From positions 1,612,001-1,676,000 of the forward strand of contig JAXLUI010000001.1 in assembly GCA_046329585.1 (NCBI GenBank): 64,000 bases of DNA, written 5' to 3'. Below the pieces are notes generated by a model, which was not told where the DNA came from, made no database searches, and saw nothing but the letters and a program-made list of their open reading frames with translations. Of this stretch, positions 1 through 7,628 are shown piece by piece. Numbering within the stretch: position 1 is the first letter of the stretch; every line of letters begins with the position of its first letter. The stretch is from DLKC01 sp002478885 (lineage in GTDB: Bacteria; Bacteroidota; Bacteroidia; Chitinophagales; Chitinophagaceae). The translations under genes were made by a program, and so were the position numbers.

Positions 1-1
1 C

Positions 2-112
2 GTCGCTCAGATGAGCACAGGAAGAACCAACGCGCAAAACGTGGTGGCGCTCCTTTCAGAAGGGTTGAACACAGAGACGAAAGTTCTGCGCAAGCTTAAC
101 TTTAAAATCTAA
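2..112 (+). CDS. C-terminal end of an unidentified protein (cut by window start)
   Basis: An open frame enters from the left edge and ends at TAA 110-112, giving 36 visible residues that finish in KLNFKI. The tail is polar with a basic end and has no domain I recognise. It is taken as a real gene end because the frame is open to the edge and a strong intrinsic terminator follows ten bases after the stop. No function is proposed. Confidence 0.6.
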   Translation, partial: VAQMSTGRTNAQNVVALLSEGLNTETKVLRKLNFKI

Positions 113-121
113 CTCTTTTAT

Positions 122-155
122 AAAATCCCGGTGATGAAATTGCCGGGATTTTTTT
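122..155 (+). terminator. Intrinsic terminator of the upstream partial gene
   Basis: A 10-bp perfect stem (AAAATCCCGG at 122-131 with CCGGGATTTT at 143-152) is followed by a run of T to 155. The T-run leads directly into GTACCCGGCTT, the start of an interspersed repeat unit. Confidence 0.9.
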
Positions 156-209
156 GTACCCGGCTTCTCAACTTTATCAACATTCGTTGCGTCGCAAGCT
201 TCAGCGCCT
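156..209 (+). repeat. Interspersed repeat, single forward unit (type A core)
   Basis: GTACCCGGCTT at 156-166 begins immediately after the terminator T-run and is followed by the core CGTTGCGTCGCA at 184-195. The right end is diverged: AGCTTCAGCGCC replaces the usual CTCTTGTAC. See the finding on the repeat family. Confidence 0.8.
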
Positions 210-263
210 GCCGGTTTGTTTGGCAAATGATTATATTAGTGCCTGAACCAAAACTACGTTTCC

Positions 264-1508
264 ATGCGGATGCTTAAAAGTCTCTATGCTCAGGTTATCA
301 TCGCCATTGCCATTGGCGTACTGCTGGGAACTTTCTTTCCTGATTTTGCCATACAGCTAAAATCATTGGGCGACGGTTTTATTAAGCTGATAAAAATGAT
401 GATTGCGCCAATCATCTTTTGTACGATCGTCACCGGCATTGCAGGCATGGAAAATATGAAACTTGCCGGGCGAGTTGGTGTAAAATCGCTTATATATTTC
501 GAAGTACTTTCAACCGCGGCATTAATTATAGGACTGATTATCGTAAACCTTATTCAGCCAGGGGCAGGCATGCATGTTGACCCCAAAACACTTGATACCA
601 CCGGCGTGGCACCTTATATTAGCCAGGCGAAATCTCAAAGCTTCGTTGATTTTATCATGCACATTATACCAGACAATATCTTCAGCGCCCTTTCTGAAGG
701 GAATATTCTACAGGTATTATTCTTTGCGGTTTTGTTTGGCGTTGGTCTTTCAACGCTGGGAAGTAAGAACACGCAGCCGGTGTTAAAAGCATTACACAAT
801 ATTTCAGAAGGCTTATTCGCCATGATGCGCATGATTATGAAACTTGCGCCTTTGGGGGCACTAGGTGCCATGAGTTTTACCATCGGTAAATACGGTCTCG
901 ACACCCTTGCCTCATTGGGAAAGTTGATGGCGTGCTTTTATGCAACATGCCTGTTGTTTATTTTTTTGGTGCTCGGGTCAATACTTAGAATTTACGGGTA
1001 TAGCATTTTGAAAATGCTTAAATACATAGGAGAAGAATTGTGGATTGTGCTCGGCACATCCTCATCAGAGAGTGCTTTGCCTGCGCTCATGCAAAAATTA
1101 AAAAGGCTTGGCTGTTCCGATTCTGTTGTTGGGCTTGTTGTGCCAACAGGCTATTCATTTAACCTTGACGGTACCTGCATTTACCTTACAATGGCTGCTG
1201 TGTTTATCACCCAGGCTATAGATATGCCTTTGTCTCTTCCACAGCAAATAACGCTATTGCTTGTTTTGTTACTTACCTCGAAAGGGGCAGCGGGTGTAAC
1301 CGGCGCTGGTTTTATCACGCTTGCCGCCACGCTTCCGGTAGTTGAGCATATTCCCGTGGCCTCTGTTGCATTAATCCTGGGTATCGATCGTTTTATGAGC
1401 GAAGCCAGGGCTTTGACAAACATCATTGGCAATGCAGTTGCCACAGTTGTTGTTTCGAAATGGGAGAAACAACTAAATGAACAAACGGCAAAAGGCTTTA
1501 TTGGTTAA
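264..1508 (+). CDS. dctA: DctA-type dicarboxylate/cation symporter
   Basis: This is an inner-membrane secondary transporter of the SDF (DAACS) family, expected to take up C4-dicarboxylates such as succinate, fumarate and malate with protons or sodium. The 414-residue length matches DctA (about 430). Family signatures are clear: KLIKMMIAPIIFCTIVTGIA at residues 41-60, the serine-rich re-entrant hairpin GTSSSES at 264-270, the cation/substrate site NLDGT at 300-304, and the C-terminal segment with DRFMSEARALTNIIGN at 375-390. The gene reads ATG-CGG-ATG; the first ATG is used, but a start two codons later is possible. It is convergent with the SRPBCC gene, and the two coding ends overlap by 11 bp. 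Glutamate/aspartate transport cannot be excluded from sequence alone. Confidence 0.92.
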   Translation: MRMLKSLYAQVIIAIAIGVLLGTFFPDFAIQLKSLGDGFIKLIKMMIAPIIFCTIVTGIAGMENMKLAGRVGVKSLIYFEVLSTAALIIGLIIVNLIQPGAGMHVDPKTLDTTGVAPYISQAKSQSFVDFIMHIIPDNIFSALSEGNILQVLFFAVLFGVGLSTLGSKNTQPVLKALHNISEGLFAMMRMIMKLAPLGALGAMSFTIGKYGLDTLASLGKLMACFYATCLLFIFLVLGSILRIYGYSILKMLKYIGEELWIVLGTSSSESALPALMQKLKRLGCSDSVVGLVVPTGYSFNLDGTCIYLTMAAVFITQAIDMPLSLPQQITLLLVLLLTSKGAAGVTGAGFITLAATLPVVEHIPVASVALILGIDRFMSEARALTNIIGNAVATVVVSKWEKQLNEQTAKGFIG

Positions 1509-2019
1509 AGCCGGCCGCCGGTTTTTCTAACACTTTTTTTAGCTTGTCAAAACTTTCTTCCATCACCGGCCCGAGTAATTTATCGTTGGCCAGCGATCCA
1601 AATCTTTCCCAGGGATACCAGCCGATCAACTGCTGAAAATACCATTCCACCGTGGTTGTTGAACCAGATTGAAGTACAATGAATGCGCTCTGCTGAATAT
1701 TTCCTTGCTGACTTTTCCATTCGGTAAGGATGGAATCCTTTGTAGTATTAACAATAGTAACCTGCCCTGTGCCCACAGTTGCAACAGTTCCCTTGCCTGC
1801 AGTTTTTGCAGACAGAAAAGAAATGGTTCCCGTATCTGCACCGGCCATCCAAAGCTTCCAGTATTTTACATCTTCGAGGTATTTATAAACTGAATCAACC
1901 GGAGCAGATATATTCACTGCCCTGGAAACCTTTACCGTCGATGGAAATAGCAACCCAATCGCTGTTGTTAACCCAAACAACACGAGAAAACTTACAACGG
2001 CCAATTTTAAAAAACGCAT
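1498..2019 (-). CDS. SRPBCC-fold protein with N-terminal membrane anchor
   Basis: A 173-residue protein with a hydrophobic N-terminal helix (about residues 5-25), then a START/Bet v1-like domain. The segment SRAVNISAPVDSVYKYLEDV is the usual opening of SRPBCC/polyketide-cyclase-like proteins, and the C-terminal helix (about 150-168) fits the fold. These proteins bind hydrophobic ligands in a deep cavity, but no ligand or reaction can be inferred here. The anchor suggests it sits at the membrane facing the periplasm. The stop codon lies inside the 3' end of dctA, and a repeat element lies just upstream of its start. Confidence 0.75.
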   Translation of the reverse strand: MRFLKLAVVSFLVLFGLTTAIGLLFPSTVKVSRAVNISAPVDSVYKYLEDVKYWKLWMAGADTGTISFLSAKTAGKGTVATVGTGQVTIVNTTKDSILTEWKSQQGNIQQSAFIVLQSGSTTTVEWYFQQLIGWYPWERFGSLANDKLLGPVMEESFDKLKKVLEKPAAGFNQ

Positions 2020-2050
2020 GATTTATTTTTTTACGAACAAAGTATCACTG

Positions 2051-2194
2051 TTCAGCTTTTGTTGTGTCACTCCCTTCGGCGCCTTATTCTTTATTGAGCC
2101 GAAGTCCCTGCCTTCATTGTCGCCAAAGCCTATGGCGTACAAGAGTGCGACGCAAGTTAAGTTTATTTGAAAAACTTAGGCCCGGCACATAAAA
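2051..2194. repeat. Interspersed repeat, paired element with mixed cores
   Basis: The left arm (2051-2082) has the type B core TTGTTGTGTCACTC. The right arm (2137-2194) is an inverted type A unit: GTACAAGAGTGCGACGCAA, ending in CCCGGCACATAAAA. The CCCGG end stops 2 bp short of the stop codon of the minus-strand permease gene. The two arms belong to different core types, so the hairpin is imperfect. Confidence 0.75.
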
Positions 2195-2196
2195 TG

Positions 2197-3303
2197 TTAC
2201 TCCCATTTAAAAACTTTTATTGCAACGGCATAAAGCAATATGCCCCAAATGACCAATACACCAACATCGCTCCATACGTCAAAAATACTGGCACCCTCGA
2301 AAGAGATTTCGCGCATGGCATTATTGAGGTGTGTGAGGGGTAAAATGTTACAGAAGAACTGAAGCCATTTTGGAAATACAGTTATTGGGAAAAAAGTGCC
2401 AGACAGTAAGAATTGTGGAAAAGTGAACAGGTTGGCAAAAGGCGGAATGGTGCTCTCGTTTTTTGCGACATTGCTAACAACAAAACCGTAGCCCATAAAA
2501 ACTACTAACCCCAGCATGGATAGCAACAGTAACTGAAGTACCGTCACAAACCCATCAACCAATGTAAACTGGAATGCAAATACACCGATGGCTATAATAA
2601 CAACTGCCGCGATCATCTGGAAAAGCACGCGGCTTATCGCTTCGCCGATAACGATGTATGGCCTTGTTATGGGCGTTGCGAAAAATCGCTTTAAAACAAG
2701 TTGCTGCCGAAGATTGAAGAATAAAAATGCTACACCAAAAACACCGGCACTTAATAAAGAAAAGCCAAGTTGGCCTGGTAAAATAAAATCGATTCTTCTA
2801 TACACCCGCCCCGGAATTTTTTGCACGTTTGCATCGACCCTTGCGACGGTTGGCGCATTTGGATATTTTACTTTATCTATATTCCCTATGACGGCGTTTA
2901 ATATTGACTGCAGTATCTGCAGATCTTCAGGCTTTACTGCTTCGGAGCTCTTAAGATGAATAATATATTCCGGAACCCCCAACTTATTCTTTTCTATTTT
3001 AATGATGGCTGTAATATTACCTTTTTCGAGGTCTTCATTTAGTGCAACGTCGGTATTCTCTACGAAATTCAATCCATTCACGCTGCGCAAAGCTGTATAA
3101 ACGTAGTTGGTGGTGTCGCTGGTTTTATCCAGGGCCACATCGAGCGAAAAGGTTCCGCCATTACCAATAAACCCAAAAACAAGAATAAAAGTTAAAGGAA
3201 ATCCGATACTGAAAATGACCGCCGAAGGGCTTCTGAATGTAGCCTTCAGGCTGGCCTTTGTAATTGCCAGCATTGCTTTAAACTGGCTAAATTTACCTTC
3301 CAT
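2197..3303 (-). CDS. ABC-2 type transporter permease
   Basis: A 368-residue membrane protein with the ABC-2 permease layout. One transmembrane helix lies near residues 25-47, followed by a large extracytoplasmic domain (about 50-165), then a cluster of about five helices from 175 to 365. The segment PITRPYIVIGEAISR and the Pro-rich turn before the last helices are typical of the family. Such permeases export drugs, lipids or polysaccharides together with a separate ATPase. No ATPase gene is adjacent here, so the partner must be elsewhere and the substrate is unknown. The start ATG at 3301-3303 is directly followed by the hydrophilic opening MEGKFSQFKAML. Confidence 0.85.
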   Translation of the reverse strand: MEGKFSQFKAMLAITKASLKATFRSPSAVIFSIGFPLTFILVFGFIGNGGTFSLDVALDKTSDTTNYVYTALRSVNGLNFVENTDVALNEDLEKGNITAIIKIEKNKLGVPEYIIHLKSSEAVKPEDLQILQSILNAVIGNIDKVKYPNAPTVARVDANVQKIPGRVYRRIDFILPGQLGFSLLSAGVFGVAFLFFNLRQQLVLKRFFATPITRPYIVIGEAISRVLFQMIAAVVIIAIGVFAFQFTLVDGFVTVLQLLLLSMLGLVVFMGYGFVVSNVAKNESTIPPFANLFTFPQFLLSGTFFPITVFPKWLQFFCNILPLTHLNNAMREISFEGASIFDVWSDVGVLVIWGILLYAVAIKVFKWE

Positions 3304-3381
3304 TGAATAAATTTAAGTGGGCAAAGCTATCTTATAATTCTCCTGACGAAAAATTATAAATTAATTTAAGAAAGTATTTCC

Positions 3382-3419
3382 GACATTTGACGTATATTAA
3401 AGTGACATTTGACGCATAT
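3382..3419 (+). promoter_or_regulatory. Tandem 16-bp direct repeat, candidate operator of the toxin-antitoxin operon
   Basis: GACATTTGACGTATAT (3382-3397) and GACATTTGACGCATAT (3404-3419) match at 15 of 16 positions. Their starts are 22 bp apart, close to two helical turns, so two dimers could bind the same face. The second copy overlaps the antitoxin start codon at 3418. Toxin-antitoxin operons are normally autorepressed by the antitoxin, so an operator here is expected; the assignment itself is inference. Confidence 0.6.
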
Positions 3420-3870
3420 GACAAAAAGAATCAGAAATAAAAAATACAGTGGCGAAGACACAGCACCTTTAAAATTGCAGGAGCCTGTTATTGCTGAATA
3501 CAAGCCATTAAAGCGTTTGGCAATTGTAGCTGAATTCCCTTTCAAAAAATTTGAAAAAATAGCATCATTGGTTCCATTCACCCAAAAAGAGTGGGCTAAT
3601 ATGCTTCACCTTTCCGAAAGAACACTTCAGCGCTATGCTAAATACAACACAAGTTTCGAAGGCATTTATGTAGATCGTATTCTGCATCTCGAGCAAATGA
3701 TACACACAGGCCTGGAAACATTTGTTAAGGCAGATGCTTTCTATAGCTGGCTTAAGCGCGAAAAAAACGTGTTGGGCAACCTTATTCGATTCGAATCGCT
3801 TTACTCAACCCAGGGCATCAACGATATTACCGAAGAACTCGGCCGCATACAACACGGGGTGTACATATGA
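3418..3870 (+). CDS. Xre/MbcA/ParS-type antitoxin
   Basis: A 150-residue antitoxin of the RES/Xre toxin-antitoxin class. A central helix-turn-helix (FTQKEWANMLHLSERTLQRY, about residues 55-74) is followed by the C-terminal DUF2384-type toxin-binding region with AFYSWLKREKNVLGN. The start is placed at ATG 3418; a TTG three codons earlier (3409) is also in frame but less likely. The gene overlaps the RES toxin gene by four bases (ATGA), which implies translational coupling. It should neutralise the toxin and repress the operon through the repeat at its start codon. The usual GxP-like turn before the C-terminal end is not obvious, so the subfamily is provisional. Confidence 0.85.
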   Translation: MTKRIRNKKYSGEDTAPLKLQEPVIAEYKPLKRLAIVAEFPFKKFEKIASLVPFTQKEWANMLHLSERTLQRYAKYNTSFEGIYVDRILHLEQMIHTGLETFVKADAFYSWLKREKNVLGNLIRFESLYSTQGINDITEELGRIQHGVYI

Positions 3871-4319
3871 TCTTATATCGATTTACGCGTACCGAATACA
3901 GCAAAGATATTTCCGGCGAAGGAGCCCGGCTTTTTGGTGGCAGGTGGAATAATAAAGGGAACGCGGTGTTATACAGCAGCACTTCCATTTCCCTGGCTTT
4001 GTTGGAGTTGCTTATTCACAGTGCCGGCTATAACGAGATGCGCGTAAACCAGCTTGTTACCATTGACACAGGGAATGTTGAACCTGCTTCGCTTGAGCTT
4101 TCCCAGTTGAAAGAAAACTGGCAAACCGATGTTGATTATTCAAAATTTATCGGCGATGAATTTTTGCGCGGAAAATCGACTTTGCTTATGCAGGTGCCAT
4201 CGGCCATTATCCCCGAAGAAACCAACGTTTTAATAAATCCCTCACACTCAGATTTTAAGAAGGTAAAAATTAAATCTGTAAAAGAGTTTCGTTTCGATGT
4301 ACGAATATTTAAAACATGA
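3867..4319 (+). CDS. RES-domain toxin
   Basis: A 150-residue RES domain protein. The conserved face is visible: YRFTR at residues 4-8, SGEGARLFGGRWNNKG at 16-31 and VLYSSTSISLALLELL at 34-49, which supply the Arg, Gly-rich, Tyr and Glu/Ser positions that name the family. Characterised RES toxins deplete cellular NAD+ (for example MbcT as an NAD+ phosphorylase), with an ADP-ribosyltransferase-like fold. The same activity is inferred here. It is the second gene of a two-gene operon, overlapping the antitoxin by four bases. Its length is normal, with no sign of decay. Confidence 0.9.
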   Translation: MILYRFTRTEYSKDISGEGARLFGGRWNNKGNAVLYSSTSISLALLELLIHSAGYNEMRVNQLVTIDTGNVEPASLELSQLKENWQTDVDYSKFIGDEFLRGKSTLLMQVPSAIIPEETNVLINPSHSDFKKVKIKSVKEFRFDVRIFKT

Positions 4320-4336
4320 TTTGTAGAGGTAGTTAC

Positions 4337-4399
4337 TTTTGTTCCCGGCTTCCTGTTCTATACGATGCTTCGTTGCGTCGCACTCTTTAACGCCTGTAC
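4337..4399 (+). repeat. Interspersed repeat, single forward unit (type A core)
   Basis: TTTTGTTCCCGGCTT begins 17 bp after the toxin stop codon. The core GCTTCGTTGCGTCGCACTCTT follows at 4367-4387, and the unit ends in CCTGTAC at 4393-4399. It fills the space between the convergent RES toxin and sppA genes. Confidence 0.85.
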
Positions 4400-4413
4400 A
4401 ATTATTCAGCAGT

Positions 4414-6177
4414 CTAATGAATATTTAAATCGAACGGCATTCTTGCCTGTGGGCTATTCATTAACTCTTTTATTTTGTTTACCTGCTGCAGCATAAAATA
4501 CTGATCGGCTCCGATTTTTTCCTTTACCGTATTTTCTCTTACCGATGCGTTGAAAGAGCTTCCGCTAAGCAATTCCTGGAGAAAAGATTTTTTTTCGGGG
4601 TATTCTTTTGTTCTGAAAACATCGAGTTTGGCCATTCTGGCTGCGCAATCAACCGCATCCTGTAACGTTCCTGTTCTGTCAACAAGCTTTAAACTTATTG
4701 CACGGTTACCGCTGTAAACATGCCCCTGCGCAATGCTGTCAATAAAATTAGGGTCAGCATTTCTCCCGCTTGCCACCCGTTCTTTAAAAGTATTATAAAT
4801 GGTATCAACAGAAGATTGCAGAAACATTTTCTCCTGTTCAGTGAGCGGTCTCGTTGGCGTGCCCATGTCTGCATAAGGCGCGGTCTTTACACCGTCAAAA
4901 GTAATGCCTAGCTTATTGTTAAAAAAGGGTTCCAAATTGGCCAGCATGCTAAATACACCAATTGAACCGGTAACGGTTCCCTTATCAGCAAAAATAGAAT
5001 CTGCGTTACAAGAGATGTAATACCCACCCGACGCTGCGTAGTCACCCATACTCACGACAACCGGCTTATTCTTTTTTGCCAATGTTATCTCCCTCCATAT
5101 ACCATCGCTCGCCAGGGAACTGCCTCCCGGCGAATTCACACGGAATACAATTGCTTTTACATCTTTGTCGAGTCTCGCTTTACGAATGATCTTTATAAAA
5201 TCATCACTGCCAATTTCGTCGTCGTTGCTTTTGCCGGATACAATATCCCCCTGCGCATAAATAATCGCGATCTTACTATCCGAAGAACTGTTTTTGTAAT
5301 CAACCGCTTTGGCGTATTTCGAGAAAGCAATAAAATTCACCTCTTCTGCCGGTTTTAAACCCAGTTTTTTCTGCAATAGAGATTTTACCTGGTCATCATA
5401 TTTTAGCCCGTCAACCAAATGATATTTTATTGCATCGCTGGCTGTTCTTATCAACCCATTTTGTGCATATTGGTGCAGCGTGGCAGTATCGGTATTTCTT
5501 GCTTCTGCGATTTGTTGCAGACAATTTCCGTAAAGATCATTGAGCAGGTCTGTTGTTTGAATGCGATTGGCGTCTGTCATCTTTGTAACTCTGAAAGGTT
5601 CTGTTGCACTTTTGAATTTACCTGCATAAAATACTTCGGGTTCAATACCCAGTTTGTCTAGCAGGCCCTTCATAAAAAGCAGTGTAACGGAAAACCCATC
5701 CCATTCGATGCCGCCATTTGGGTGACAAAATACCTGGTCAGCAACGCTTGAAACGTAATAAGATTTCTGGTCCATAGTTTCACCGTAGGCGATCACAAAT
5801 TTTCTGCTTGCTTTAAAATCACTAATGGCTGTACGTAGTTCCTCATTTGTTGCAAAACCATTGGGATCATAACCTCCATTTATATAAATGCCTTTTATAG
5901 CGGTATCCGTTTCAGCATAGTGTATCATACGAACAACATCGTATAAGCCGATAACGTTGGATGACTCATCGCTGGTTAACGAACTCAGTGGATTGTCTTT
6001 TGATTGCTCATTATAAGTTGCATTTAGATCAACAACCAATACGCCCTTCGATCCGATTTCCGGTTTTGATGGTGCCATCAGTGCGCCAATAGCCCATATA
6101 CCAATAAAAAAAGCGATTACGCTAAAAACGATCAAAGCAAAAAACGAAGCGAAAAATATTTTAAAGAAACTCTTCAT
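4414..6177 (-). CDS. sppA: Signal peptide peptidase SppA, long (67K) type
   Basis: A membrane-anchored serine protease that degrades leftover signal peptides. The 587-residue length fits the tandem-domain E. coli type. A single N-terminal transmembrane helix spans about residues 8-33. The first SppA domain carries the general-base lysine in YAGKFKSATEPF (Lys189). The second carries the nucleophile in GDYAASGGYYIS (Ser383) and the oxyanion region FRVNSPGGSS (345-354). The Ser/Lys dyad across the two domains is therefore intact. It is divergent from folK, with 58 bp between start codons, so the two share a short promoter region. Confidence 0.93.
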   Translation of the reverse strand: MKSFFKIFFASFFALIVFSVIAFFIGIWAIGALMAPSKPEIGSKGVLVVDLNATYNEQSKDNPLSSLTSDESSNVIGLYDVVRMIHYAETDTAIKGIYINGGYDPNGFATNEELRTAISDFKASRKFVIAYGETMDQKSYYVSSVADQVFCHPNGGIEWDGFSVTLLFMKGLLDKLGIEPEVFYAGKFKSATEPFRVTKMTDANRIQTTDLLNDLYGNCLQQIAEARNTDTATLHQYAQNGLIRTASDAIKYHLVDGLKYDDQVKSLLQKKLGLKPAEEVNFIAFSKYAKAVDYKNSSSDSKIAIIYAQGDIVSGKSNDDEIGSDDFIKIIRKARLDKDVKAIVFRVNSPGGSSLASDGIWREITLAKKNKPVVVSMGDYAASGGYYISCNADSIFADKGTVTGSIGVFSMLANLEPFFNNKLGITFDGVKTAPYADMGTPTRPLTEQEKMFLQSSVDTIYNTFKERVASGRNADPNFIDSIAQGHVYSGNRAISLKLVDRTGTLQDAVDCAARMAKLDVFRTKEYPEKKSFLQELLSGSSFNASVRENTVKEKIGADQYFMLQQVNKIKELMNSPQARMPFDLNIH

Positions 6178-6235
6178 GGTTCTCTTTTGTGCGTTTCAAA
6201 AATAAAGATATTTGACCCCGTATAAAGATCAATTT

Positions 6236-6718
6236 ATGAATACAGCTTACCTGCTGACAGGCGGCAATTTAGGTAACCGGCCGGAAAACCTTGCCGTTGC
6301 GGGTAAGCTAATAGAACAATTCTGCGGCACTACGCTTCTGCATTCCTCCATCTATGAATCTGCAGCATGGGGCTATACCGATCAACCCGCATTTTACAAC
6401 CAGGCACTAATTATTCAAACTTCGCTTTCCGCAGCTGCATTAATGGAAAAACTGCTTTACATCGAAAACCTCATGGGTAGAAAAAGAACGATACATATGG
6501 GCCCCCGGGTCATTGATATCGATATTCTTTTTTTTAACCAGGAAATCGTAAACACGCCTGACCTTATTATTCCCCACCCACGCATACAAGCTAGAAAGTT
6601 TGTACTAATGCCCCTTAACGAGATCGCAGGATCTTTTGTTCATCCACTGATTCAAAAAACCATCGCTGAGTTACTAACTATTTGTCCCGACGAATTAGAT
6701 GTGCATAAAATTGAGTAA
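6236..6718 (+). CDS. folK: 2-amino-4-hydroxy-6-hydroxymethyldihydropteridine pyrophosphokinase
   Basis: HPPK transfers pyrophosphate from ATP to 6-hydroxymethyl-7,8-dihydropterin in folate synthesis. The 160-residue protein opens with the family signature LLTGGNLGNRPENL, carries the catalytic segment GRKRTIHMGPRVIDIDIL (81-98, with the two magnesium-binding Asp in DID at 94-96), and the IPHPR motif at 112-116. The start is ATG 6236; an in-frame TTG at 6212 would add eight residues of no recognisable sequence. A deoxynucleoside kinase gene follows 73 bp downstream, so folate and nucleotide metabolism are paired, although a candidate promoter lies between them. Confidence 0.93.
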   Translation: MNTAYLLTGGNLGNRPENLAVAGKLIEQFCGTTLLHSSIYESAAWGYTDQPAFYNQALIIQTSLSAAALMEKLLYIENLMGRKRTIHMGPRVIDIDILFFNQEIVNTPDLIIPHPRIQARKFVLMPLNEIAGSFVHPLIQKTIAELLTICPDELDVHKIE

Positions 6719-6737
6719 AACTGCAAACGGCAGCCGT

Positions 6738-6745
6738 TAATTTTG
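6738..6745 (+). promoter_or_regulatory. Candidate Bacteroidota -7 promoter element (TAnnTTTG)
   Basis: TAATTTTG at 6738-6745 matches the Bacteroidota -7 consensus exactly and lies 46 bp before the kinase start codon. A TTG at 6711-6713 could serve as the -33 element, though the 24-bp spacing is slightly long. It suggests the kinase can be transcribed separately from folK. Confidence 0.35.
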
Positions 6746-6791
6746 AACATAACCTGATTATAAGACCGAAGCAAAAAATACGGGCAATTCA

Positions 6792-7424
6792 ATGAAATAT
6801 CATTTTATCGCAATCGAGGGGAATATAGGCGCAGGCAAAACCACACTCGCACATCTTCTTTCAAAGAAATTAAATGCCCGCTTAATACTTGAGGAGTTTG
6901 CTGATAACCCTTTTCTGCCAAAATTTTACGAGAACCCTTCACAATATGCATTCCCGCTTGAGTTATTCTTTATGGCAGAGCGTTTCAAACAAATAAAAGA
7001 AATGCTCAATAAAACAGATATGTTTCAAAGCATAACTGTTTCCGACTACCTGTTTACCAAATGCCTGCTGTTTGCCAAAGTAAACCTTCCCGATGAAGAG
7101 TTCAGGCTATATCAAAAATTATTTGACATCATGCAACAGCAGGTTAGCTTTCCCGACATACTCATATACCTGCACGCACCGGTACACAAACTTCAACAGA
7201 ACATAAGGAAACGCAACCGCGCCTATGAGTTGCAGATACAGGACGAGTACCTCTTCAACATACAGGAAACATACACGAGTTATATTAAGCAGCACAACAT
7301 CAAGACTATTTTTATTGATGCATCCAATGCAGATTTCCTCGACAATGAAAAACACCTGAACGTAATTCTTGATGCCCTAAACACCGATCTTGACGACGGC
7401 CAGCATTATTTCATGTTGCCATAA
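6792..7424 (+). CDS. Deoxynucleoside kinase (deoxyadenosine/deoxyguanosine kinase family)
   Basis: A 210-residue P-loop kinase of the dNK/Dck/Dgk family that phosphorylates salvaged deoxynucleosides. The P-loop GNIGAGKTT sits at residues 10-18, and the glutamate after strand 2 is in ILEEFADNPFLPKFYEN, typical of the family. The lid region contains RKRNRAYELQIQDEYL (about 138-153), with the arginines expected to bind ATP phosphates. The usual ERS motif reads VSDYLF, as in many Bacteroidota homologues. Substrate preference cannot be read from the sequence. It follows folK in the same direction. Confidence 0.88.
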   Translation: MKYHFIAIEGNIGAGKTTLAHLLSKKLNARLILEEFADNPFLPKFYENPSQYAFPLELFFMAERFKQIKEMLNKTDMFQSITVSDYLFTKCLLFAKVNLPDEEFRLYQKLFDIMQQQVSFPDILIYLHAPVHKLQQNIRKRNRAYELQIQDEYLFNIQETYTSYIKQHNIKTIFIDASNADFLDNEKHLNVILDALNTDLDDGQHYFMLP

Positions 7425-7520
7425 CGAAGTTCAGCCCAAATTTCAAATTAAAATCGAATACGTAAAATACATAATGGATCTGACCTACGCCTAAATCAAT
7501 TGCTTAGTTGATCTACTGCA

Positions 7521-7579
7521 GTACAAGTGAGTGACACAACGAAGATGCCATGAAAAGCATAAGCCGGGTACATAAAAAA
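7521..7579 (-). repeat. Interspersed repeat, single inverted unit (type B core)
   Basis: GTACAAGTGAGTGACACAAC at 7521-7540 is the reverse complement of the type B core, and the unit ends with AAGCCGGGTACATAAAAAA at 7561-7579. It lies in the 204-bp gap between the deoxynucleoside kinase and MFS genes, both on the plus strand, so this unit does not follow the stop-codon orientation rule. Confidence 0.85.
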
Positions 7580-7628
7580 CTTCTTTCTTTGTATTATCTG
7601 TTTTCAAATAAACAAGAGCGGAGATTTT

